DNA of 53,690 nt from Halobacillus alkaliphilus (GTDB taxonomy: Bacteria > Bacillota > Bacilli > Bacillales > Halobacillaceae), in assembly GCF_900113125.1 (NCBI RefSeq), contig NZ_FOOG01000026.1, positions 1-53,690 on the forward strand, given 5' to 3'. The notes under the pieces were generated by a model that was not told the origin of the DNA, made no database searches, and saw only the letters and a program-made list of their open reading frames with translations. This document shows, piece after piece, positions 8,017 through 14,308 of this stretch (position 1 is the first letter of the stretch; each line of letters begins with the position of its first letter). The translations under genes were made by a program, and so were the position numbers.

Positions 8017-8187
8017 TGAAAAGCGCCAGGACTGTGCGCTGAAGTAGCAGCACAGTTGACGAGGAGGAGGTTCATCGAACGTTCGGCGGATGCCTCCCAG
8101 TTGCCGCACTCAACTGGAAGTTCAAAGCTTAAACCAAAGAGGCGACTCTTTGCTCAAATCCTTTGAACAAAGTGCTGAAAAATAAAG
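8017..8187 (+). ncRNA. glmS ribozyme (glucosamine-6-phosphate riboswitch)
   Basis: The leader of glmS carries the conserved self-cleaving ribozyme. The cleavage-site region AAGCGCCAGGACTG is at about 8021, with cleavage expected between A8022 and G8023. The core pieces GACGAGGAGGAGGTTCATCG, TTCGGCGGATGCCTCC and the late stem CAAAGAGGCGACTCTTTG occur in the order found in B. subtilis. In known cases glucosamine-6-phosphate acts as cofactor for cleavage, and the shortened mRNA is degraded, so GlmS product represses its own synthesis. The 3' boundary is approximate. About 95 unassigned bases separate it from the GlmS start. Confidence 0.93.
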
Positions 8188-8281
8188 AAATGTAACGGGA
8201 GAGGGGCAGCGAATCAGCCCCTGAAGTAGATTGACGCTCATTCGTTGCCCTTACTCCATAACCTGAGGAGGACAACAATTT

Positions 8282-10084
8282 ATGTGTGGAATTGTAGGAT
8301 ATATAGGACAAGAGGATACGAAAGATATATTATTGAATGGTCTTGAGAAGTTAGAATATCGCGGGTATGACTCTGCAGGGATTGCCACTTTGAACAATGA
8401 TGGTGTGAACGTATTTAAGGTAAAGGGCCGCATTGCTGCTTTAAGAGAAGCTGTTGATGAAAATAATAAAGCTACTCTTGGAATCGGCCACACCCGCTGG
8501 GCAACACATGGTGTGCCAAGTCGTGAAAATGCTCACCCGCACCAAAGTGTTTCTGAGCGATTCACTATTGTTCATAATGGTGTTATTGAAAACTATATTG
8601 ATATTCGTGATGAGTATCTGGCTAATGTGAATATGAAGAGTGAGACGGATACAGAAATCATTGTCCAGCTTATCGAAGTATTAAATGAGCAAATGGACGA
8701 TGTAGCAGCTGCTTTTCGTAAGGCAGTAGAATTACTATCCGGATCCTATGCTATCGCTTTAATTGATCGTGAGAACAGAGATACGATTTATGTAGCTAAG
8801 AATAAGAGCCCATTGTTAGTTGGTCTTGGTGACGATTTCAATGTTGTTGCCAGCGATTCTATGGCTGCATTACATGTGACGGATCAATTTTTGGAGCTGA
8901 TGGATAAAGAAACGGTTATCGTTCAAAGGAATAGCGTAGAAATTCAAAAATTGGACGGTACTACTGTAACACGTGAACCATTCACAGCAGAACTGGATGC
9001 TACAGATATAGAAAAAGGGACATACCCGCACTTTATGCTTAAAGAAATTGATGAACAGCCATTCGTTATTCGTAAAATCATTCAAGAATATAAAAATGAA
9101 AATGATGAAATCAAGCTCGACCTTGATATTCGTCAGGCTATGAAAAATTGTGACCGCATTTATATCATTGCCGCTGGAACGAGTTACCACGCAGGACTTC
9201 TTGGAAAACAATTCATTGAGAAATTAGCGAATATTCCAGTAGAAGTTCATGTGGCCAGTGAATTCTCTTATAACATGCCGCTTCTCTCTGAAAAGCCTTT
9301 ATTCTTGTTTATCTCTCAAAGCGGAGAAACAGCGGATAGCCGCTCTGTACTTGTCCAGATAAAAGAACTTGGTCATCCAGCGTTAACGCTCACAAACGTA
9401 CCTGGATCCACCCTTTCCCGGGAAGCAAATTATACAATGCACCTGCATGCAGGGCCTGAAATTGCAGTTGCATCAACAAAAGCTTATACAGCACAAATGG
9501 CCGTCCTGGCTATCCTTGCGGTTGATACCGCACGTGCTAAAGGTCTTGAGCTCGAGTTTGATCCAATGCAGGAATTAGGAATTGCTGCCAATGCTATGGA
9601 GGCTTTAACGGATCAGAAGGAAGAACTCGAGGAATTGGCTCGCGAATACCTTCCGACTACACGTAATTGCTTCTTCATCGGTCGCAGTGTCGACCATTAT
9701 GTAGGACTTGAAGGTTCCTTGAAATTAAAAGAAATATCTTATATTCAAGCGGAAGGTTTTGCCGGCGGTGAATTGAAGCACGGAACCATCGCACTAATTG
9801 AAGATGGAACCCCTGTCATAGCCCTTGCCACTCAGGAGAACGTTAATTACTCTATCCGTGGTAACGTCCAAGAGGTTGAAGCTCGTGGGGCAAACAGCTT
9901 AATTATAAGTATGAAGGGGCTGGATAAAGAAGGAGATGCATTTGTCATTCCTCATGTCCATCACCTTCTTACACCGCTTGTTTCTGTTATTCCTCTGCAG
10001 CTAATTTCTTATTACGCCGCGCTTCATCGCGATTGCGATGTTGATAAGCCTCGTAACTTAGCTAAGAGTGTGACCGTAGAATAA
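8282..10084 (+). CDS. glmS: Glutamine-fructose-6-phosphate aminotransferase (isomerizing)
   Basis: GlmS (600 aa, same as B. subtilis) makes glucosamine-6-phosphate from fructose-6-phosphate and glutamine. The N-terminal nucleophile Cys2 is in MCGIVGYIG; the class II amidotransferase domain covers about 1-215 ([16 protein letters not shown]). Two SIS sugar-isomerase domains follow, with [17 protein letters not shown] and [17 protein letters not shown], and the protein ends KSVTVE. The start has a strong site (GAGGAGG). Control is by the ribozyme in its leader. A terminator follows. Confidence 0.98.
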   Translation: MCGIVGYIGQEDTKDILLNGLEKLEYRGYDSAGIATLNNDGVNVFKVKGRIAALREAVDENNKATLGIGHTRWATHGVPSRENAHPHQSVSERFTIVHNGVIENYIDIRDEYLANVNMKSETDTEIIVQLIEVLNEQMDDVAAAFRKAVELLSGSYAIALIDRENRDTIYVAKNKSPLLVGLGDDFNVVASDSMAALHVTDQFLELMDKETVIVQRNSVEIQKLDGTTVTREPFTAELDATDIEKGTYPHFMLKEIDEQPFVIRKIIQEYKNENDEIKLDLDIRQAMKNCDRIYIIAAGTSYHAGLLGKQFIEKLANIPVEVHVASEFSYNMPLLSEKPLFLFISQSGETADSRSVLVQIKELGHPALTLTNVPGSTLSREANYTMHLHAGPEIAVASTKAYTAQMAVLAILAVDTARAKGLELEFDPMQELGIAANAMEALTDQKEELEELAREYLPTTRNCFFIGRSVDHYVGLEGSLKLKEISYIQAEGFAGGELKHGTIALIEDGTPVIALATQENVNYSIRGNVQEVEARGANSLIISMKGLDKEGDAFVIPHVHHLLTPLVSVIPLQLISYYAALHRDCDVDKPRNLAKSVTVE

Positions 10085-10103
10085 TATACGCGTTAAAAGA
10101 CAT

Positions 10104-10141
10104 AAAGACAGTTGAGTTTTAATACTCAGCTGTCTTTTTTG
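10104..10141 (+). terminator. Terminator after glmS
   Basis: AAAGACAGTTGAG pairs with CTCAGCTGTCTTT, then a T run. The opposing gene ends just beyond. Confidence 0.88.
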
Positions 10142-10148
10142 ATGAAAT

Positions 10149-10418
10149 TTAAAACGCGCAGGTGAAAAGACGCTGCATTTTCATGTATTTGTACATCATT
10201 CGTGCGTGACGGCCTTCAACCGTATAACGGTTCTGCAGCTGCTCTAATTGACGAATAAAAGCTATGTCACATTCACAATAATTCCCATAATACCTGTAAC
10301 ATTCATCGTGAACCTTGCAGGCTGCATCAACTGCGTTGACCGGCGTCCCCGGCCCACTGCATCCCGGCCCGCAGTATTTATATCCCGGGAATAAACATAA
10401 GGGGTTATAGCGCTTCAT
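10149..10418 (-). CDS. Small phospholipase A2-like protein
   Basis: An 89-aa protein. The N-terminal half, FPGYKYCGPGCSGPG followed by ADAACKVHDECYRYYG-like sequence, has the layout of a phospholipase A2 core: a glycine-rich calcium loop (YxxCGPGCSGPG), then a helix with the catalytic His-Asp pair and flanking cysteines (CKVHDECY). The closest family known to me is the PLA2-like domain that also occurs in parvovirus capsids and small bacterial proteins. No signal peptide or membrane segment is seen, so an intracellular or spore role is possible. The start at MKRYNPLC has AGGAGG eight bases upstream; a longer reading frame (16 residues) lacks one. Activity is inferred only. Confidence 0.72.
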   Translation of the reverse strand: MKRYNPLCLFPGYKYCGPGCSGPGTPVNAVDAACKVHDECYRYYGNYCECDIAFIRQLEQLQNRYTVEGRHARMMYKYMKMQRLFTCAF

Positions 10419-10807
10419 TTTACTTCCTCCTGCTCCATAAAAGCTAAACCGTGCGTATGACAGCATGTGCTATATCATATGATCCTTCTGCTATTTAGTC
10501 TCTTCATCAGCCCAAGGAGGAATGTTTATGTAAAATGTAAAGATAAGGAGCGTATCGTAAGAATTTCTAGAATTCCTCGAAAGGGTTGTTAAAAATTTTA
10601 ATGGAGCGGGTATGGTCTAATAGGCAGCTTTGATAAGATCTGAATCAGAATTAAAAGAAGTTCTGCTTGATCTCCTTTCATTTTAACTACTTGCAAATTG
10701 ATCAAGATGACTGCATACGATGAAACAAGGATTAAAAAAGTGAATGAGGATGCCTAAAACAGGTTATACCACTAAGAGCGGATATTATATTGTAAGGAGG
10801 AATCAAT
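10419..10807. other. Intergenic region without a recognised gene
   Basis: About 390 bases between the divergent PLA2-like gene and trxB. I see only very short reading frames, for example three codons after AAGGAGGA near 10519. The trxB ribosome site (TAAGGAGGA) closes the region. No riboswitch was recognised. Confidence 0.5.
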
Positions 10808-11761
10808 ATGGCTTATAAATCAATTATATTAGGAACCGGTCCAGCAGGGTTGACAGCTGCTGTCTACTTAGCTAGAGCGAATATGGAGCCCCTTGTTATT
10901 GAAGGTCCAGAACCAGGAGGACAGCTTACGTTAACGACAGAAGTAGAGAACTTTCCGGGATTTCCTGATGGAATCATGGGACCTGAACTAATGGATAATA
11001 TGAAGAAACAGGCGGAACGTTTTGGTGCTACTTTTAAACGAGGCTGGGTTACGGATGTCAATGTGGATCAACGTCCTTTTAAATTAAACGTAGATGGCTT
11101 GGGTGAACTAGAGACGCAAACCCTCATTATATCTACAGGGGCGTCTGCTAAACTGCTTGGCATCCCGGGAGAAAAGGAAAACATCGGCAAAGGTGTAAGT
11201 ACCTGTGCTACGTGTGACGGCTTCTTTTTCCGTAATAAAAAAGTGGTCATCGTTGGGGGCGGCGATTCCTCAATGGAAGAGGCTACGTTCTTGACTAAGT
11301 TCGCTAGTGAAGTGCAGGTCGTGCATCGCCGCAATGAATTGCGTGCGTCGAAGATTATGCAGGAGAGAGCGAAAAACAATGATAAGATCACGTGGGCTCT
11401 TAACAAAACACCAATAGAAATGATTTCAGATGGAATGAAAATTACAGGTTTGAAAGTGAAAGACAATGAAACAGAGGAAGAGGAAGTAATTGAAACAGAC
11501 GGAATTTTCGTAGCCATTGGACATAATCCAAATACCGAATTCTTAAAAGGTAAGTTGGACATGGATGATAAAGGCTATCTTTTAGTAGAGCCCGGTACAA
11601 CCGATACAAATATCCCCGGCGTATTTGCCTGCGGTGATGTACAGGATCAGAAATACAGGCAGGCAGTTACGGCAGCAGGTACAGGTTGTATGGCTGCTAT
11701 GGACTCTGAGCGTTTCCTTGAAGGAGAAGCCGTCATTGACTGGAGTCAAAACTTATCATAA
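10808..11761 (+). CDS. trxB: Thioredoxin-disulfide reductase
   Basis: A 317-aa flavoenzyme that reduces thioredoxin with NADPH. It has the N-terminal FAD motif GTGPAG (9-14), the redox-active Cys133-Ala-Thr-Cys136 (STCATCDG), the NADPH motif GGGDSSMEEA (150-159), HRRNELRA, and the C-terminal FAD motif GVFACGDVQD. Length and motifs match TrxB, though several Bacillaceae carry a second paralogue, and the usual trxB locus (next to the clpP/yvcI region) is not here. It is monocistronic, with terminators or divergent genes on both sides. Confidence 0.93.
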   Translation: MAYKSIILGTGPAGLTAAVYLARANMEPLVIEGPEPGGQLTLTTEVENFPGFPDGIMGPELMDNMKKQAERFGATFKRGWVTDVNVDQRPFKLNVDGLGELETQTLIISTGASAKLLGIPGEKENIGKGVSTCATCDGFFFRNKKVVIVGGGDSSMEEATFLTKFASEVQVVHRRNELRASKIMQERAKNNDKITWALNKTPIEMISDGMKITGLKVKDNETEEEEVIETDGIFVAIGHNPNTEFLKGKLDMDDKGYLLVEPGTTDTNIPGVFACGDVQDQKYRQAVTAAGTGCMAAMDSERFLEGEAVIDWSQNLS

Positions 11762-11767
11762 AACCAA

Positions 11768-11810
11768 AAAACCACCTTTTACTGCGTACAAGTAAAGGGT
11801 GGTTTTTTTA
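11768..11810 (+). terminator. Terminator after trxB
   Basis: ACCACCTTTTACT pairs with AGTAAAGGGTGGT, followed by seven T. Confidence 0.88.
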
Positions 11811-11847
11811 TGGATCTGTTAAACGTTGTGGTTAAACTTCACCGGCA

Positions 11848-12089
11848 AGTTATTCCACTAACGAGTCGGTTACTATAAGACTCAGTTTCGAGATATTGGT
11901 TGGAGAAAGGGGCTCCAGGGAACGGCTCGCTTTCCGCGGCCCTGCACGACGCAGGGTCGTTCGACCCTACGTCGTGTAGGGCCATAGGAAAGCGAGTTAT
12001 TTCCCCACCAACCCTCTTCCACATAGAGTAATGGGCCCAACTATCTCGAAACTGAGTCTTACACAAACGGGAGCTTTATTGTAATAAGC
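11848..12089. repeat. Long repeat element, copy 1
   Basis: Non-coding element flanked by perfect inverted copies of TAAGACTCAGTTTCGAGATA (11876-11895 and 12041-12061). Outside this motif the left edge has GTTATTCCACTAACGAGTCG and GTTACTA, the right edge CACAAACGGGAGC and GTAATAAG. Inside are strong palindromes, including GGCCCTGCACGACGCAGGG next to CGACCCTACGTCGTGTAGGG, and the conserved GAGTTATTTCCCCACCAACC. Three further copies occur at 19418, 37337 and 53448. No reading frame is shared among copies. It resembles a MITE or other non-autonomous element. No clear target-site duplication was found. Confidence 0.8.
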
Positions 12090-12117
12090 AATTCGGAAAA
12101 TGATTAGAACAATTAAT

Positions 12118-12160
12118 AAAAGCCTCAACTTCCCAAATCAAAGGGAGGTTGAGGCTTTTA
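12118..12160 (-). terminator. Terminator after DddP-like gene
   Basis: AAAAGCCTCAACTTCCC pairs with GGGAGGTTGAGGCTTTT; on the minus strand it ends in CTTTTATT. It lies just beyond the stop of the minus-strand gene. Confidence 0.8.
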
Positions 12161-12169
12161 AGTGAAAAA

Positions 12170-13330
12170 TTATTTGAGTAAACGATGCTCAAAAGGAAAG
12201 TCAGAGAAATTTTCTACGCCATCTTTCGTTACGAGAAGCTGTTCCTCTAATTTGACTCCTTCTTTGCCACCAGGAGAGCCAATATAACTTTCTACAGAAA
12301 GTACCATATTTTCTTGAATGACCCCATCATATCCTTTTTCTTCGAAGTCCTGCGGATAAACAATATAAGGATATTCTCCGCTTAAGCCGGTACCATGAGC
12401 AACAGTAAAGTAACGATTTGGAAAGAACTCATCCGGAATCTTCCAACTTTTTTCAGCATACTCTCGGAAGGTCATACCTGGTTTTAATAAGTCAATATTA
12501 TACTGGATCTGCTCATAAGCGGTCTGATACAAGCGTTTCTGCTCGTTTGAAGGTTCGGAATCCCCGCACAGAAATGTCCGGCTAATATCGGTGAAAAAAC
12601 CGAAGGGACCATTCATATCTGTATCAAAAGCAACAAGTTCCCCGTCATTAATCACCTTGTCACTGCATTCTTGGAACCATGGGTTCGTACGGTTTCCAGA
12701 GCTTAGAAGGCGTGTTTCCACATAGTCCCCTCCCTGAGCAATGTTTACCTGGTGAAGGTGGGACCACAGTTCATTTTCAGTAATTCCAGGTTCAAGAGCC
12801 TGCTGCATACGGATCATACCTTCTTCTGCCGTACGAACAGAAATTTTCATTGCTTCGATTTCCTGCTTGTTTTTAATACTTCGGGCATGCTCAATTGGTT
12901 CCTGCCCGTCGCGGACGTCTATTCCTTGTTTGGCAAGCTCCACAGCTCCTACAGATGGGATATAGTCGACAGCAAGTTTCTTGTTAGAACCTGCATGCTG
13001 AGCCATCAAATCAGCAATTTCTTTTGCCCATTCTTTCGCATTATCATAAAGATTCTCACCGGAGGCTACATAAGATAGAGTGATGGCTGGTCTAACTTCA
13101 TCAATGGTTTCCAGTCCTTCTGAGAGATGTTCACAATTAGGGAAATCGAACAGTGTAATAGGTCCCTCTGTTGGAATGAATACATAGCGGCCTGGATTCC
13201 TCAGCATAAATACTTGCATGTTCCTGCTGCCTGTCGCATAACGCAAGTTCACTGGATCGAAAATGACGATACCTCCGTACCCTAGCGCTTTTAGTTGGTC
13301 ACGAACACGGCCAAGCCTATATTGACGCAT
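12170..13330 (-). CDS. DddP-like M24-family metalloenzyme
   Basis: A 386-aa member of the M24 (creatinase/Xaa-Pro peptidase) fold. It aligns closely with DMSP lyase DddP of marine bacteria, including GG-x3-ETRLL-x-SG-x-RTNPWFQEC. All six DddP metal ligands have counterparts with identical spacing: Asp236, Asp238, Asp248, His312, Glu347, Glu362. The residue matching DddP Asp377, the proposed catalytic base, is Gly318, so DMSP lyase activity is doubtful; a related hydrolase or peptidase is as likely. The ATG used here has no ribosome site. Family similarity and an AGGAGG at 13392-13397 point to a start upstream at a rare ATT/ATC codon near 13384-13390. A GntR-type regulator precedes it on the same strand. 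Confidence 0.8.
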   Translation of the reverse strand: MRQYRLGRVRDQLKALGYGGIVIFDPVNLRYATGSRNMQVFMLRNPGRYVFIPTEGPITLFDFPNCEHLSEGLETIDEVRPAITLSYVASGENLYDNAKEWAKEIADLMAQHAGSNKKLAVDYIPSVGAVELAKQGIDVRDGQEPIEHARSIKNKQEIEAMKISVRTAEEGMIRMQQALEPGITENELWSHLHQVNIAQGGDYVETRLLSSGNRTNPWFQECSDKVINDGELVAFDTDMNGPFGFFTDISRTFLCGDSEPSNEQKRLYQTAYEQIQYNIDLLKPGMTFREYAEKSWKIPDEFFPNRYFTVAHGTGLSGEYPYIVYPQDFEEKGYDGVIQENMVLSVESYIGSPGGKEGVKLEEQLLVTKDGVENFSDFPFEHRLLK

Positions 13331-13422
13331 ACGGACAAGGTCAATCTGAGTTTTATCATGTCGGTTACTCGTCAGTTTAGAGATAATAATTCCTCCTCAT
13401 TCACGTTTGTGTATTAACTAAC

Positions 13423-13451
13423 ATATTACAATAAGGTTTAACTTATTGCAA
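13423..13451 (-). promoter_or_regulatory. Promoter with overlapping dyad before DddP-like gene
   Basis: Read on the minus strand: TTGCAA, 17 bases, TAATAT, followed by the AGGAGG of the gene. The stretch from -35 to -10 is also an inverted repeat, TTGCAATAAG / CTTATTGTAA (9 of 10 pairs). This is a candidate operator for the GntR-type protein encoded just upstream. Promoter and dyad are seen; the regulator match is inferred. Confidence 0.55.
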
Positions 13452-13467
13452 TAGGTGATAAGGAGAC

Positions 13468-14178
13468 CTAGCTGCCAATTTCTACTTTATAATTAAAGCC
13501 GGAAGGAATGTATTTAGTGCGGCTGTATTCAATAGGCTTAGATCCGCTTCCTGTTGTTGTACGTTCAATATCGATGAGAGCTTCTCCGGGAATGATCCCT
13601 AATACATCAGCTTCAAACGAAGTGGCATTAGATGCAGATACATCTTCTTGAATATTCGTATAAAAAATTCCTTGTTGTCCTAACCTCGGAAAGATATCAA
13701 AGGACGTATCTATGTCATTTTCAATAGTTTTACCGATAGAGTAGGGAAGAAACAATTGTTGGTATGCAATTGGTTTTCCATCAGCTAATCGGATTCTTTC
13801 AATCAGAAACATCTCTTCCTCTTCCGTTAACTCGAGGGAACTACGGGCGTGGAGCGCATAAGAAGCTTTACCGGAGCGGATTACTTTTATAGAGAAGTGG
13901 GTCCCTTTTTCATGATGGAGCACGCCGGGATTTACTCCTTCTTCTGGAGGGATCGTGCGCACTTTAGCAGGGGCTCCTCTACGAGTTTCCAACACGCCGT
14001 TCTGGACGAGTTCCCGTATCGATTGCCTAATCGTGGTACGGCTTACGTTGTACATTTCAATCAGCTGACTTTCAGAAGGAATGGCATCTCCTGGTTTCCA
14101 TAGCCCATTTTTCACGTTGTGGATCATTTTATTTTTAATTTGAATATATAAAGGCAGTTTTCTTTGGTTATCGGCCAT
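13468..14178 (-). CDS. GntR-family (HutC/UTRA) transcriptional regulator
   Basis: A 236-aa regulator. The N-terminal winged helix (about 1-75) contains PLYIQIKNKMI, WKPGDAIPSE and the recognition helix region YNVSRTTIRQSIREL; the C-terminal UTRA ligand domain covers about 90-235 (ERIRLADGKPIAYQQLFLPY, IEYSRTKYIPSGFNYKVEI). It belongs to the HutC subgroup, which usually senses a small metabolite. An ATG six codons earlier exists, but MADNQRKLP follows AAGGAG at good spacing. It is upstream of and co-oriented with the DddP-like gene and probably controls it. Confidence 0.9.
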   Translation of the reverse strand: MADNQRKLPLYIQIKNKMIHNVKNGLWKPGDAIPSESQLIEMYNVSRTTIRQSIRELVQNGVLETRRGAPAKVRTIPPEEGVNPGVLHHEKGTHFSIKVIRSGKASYALHARSSLELTEEEEMFLIERIRLADGKPIAYQQLFLPYSIGKTIENDIDTSFDIFPRLGQQGIFYTNIQEDVSASNATSFEADVLGIIPGEALIDIERTTTGSGSKPIEYSRTKYIPSGFNYKVEIGS

Positions 14179-14276
14179 GATAAAAGACTCCTTCAAAATA
14201 GATTAAATCGTTAGCTCTTGTTTTTATTTTAAAGGAGCTCGTGTATTCGTGCCACCTGCTTGCAATCCACCATAAT

Positions 14277-14308
14277 AAAAAGGACGCCCTGAGGAGGACG
14301 TCCTTTTT
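14277..14308 (-). terminator. Terminator of the glycosylation operon
   Basis: AAAAAGGACG(C/T)CC hairpin with T-rich ends on both strands; the yfhO stop codon lies in its stem. Confidence 0.82.

Noticed and set aside
7927-8311. Minus-strand open frames in the glmS leader
   Set aside because: They overlap the ribozyme, whose conserved sequence explains the region.
8870-9211. Minus-strand open frame in glmS
   Set aside because: Antisense to an intact, motif-complete glmS; phenylalanine-rich translation typical of antisense reading.
11068-11562. Long minus-strand open frame within trxB
   Set aside because: Antisense to a gene with complete motifs; no ribosome site and a serine-rich, low-information translation.
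11848-12089. Repeat copy 1 as a CRISPR or transposase-bearing IS element
   Set aside because: No regularly spaced short repeats and no transposase frame in any copy.
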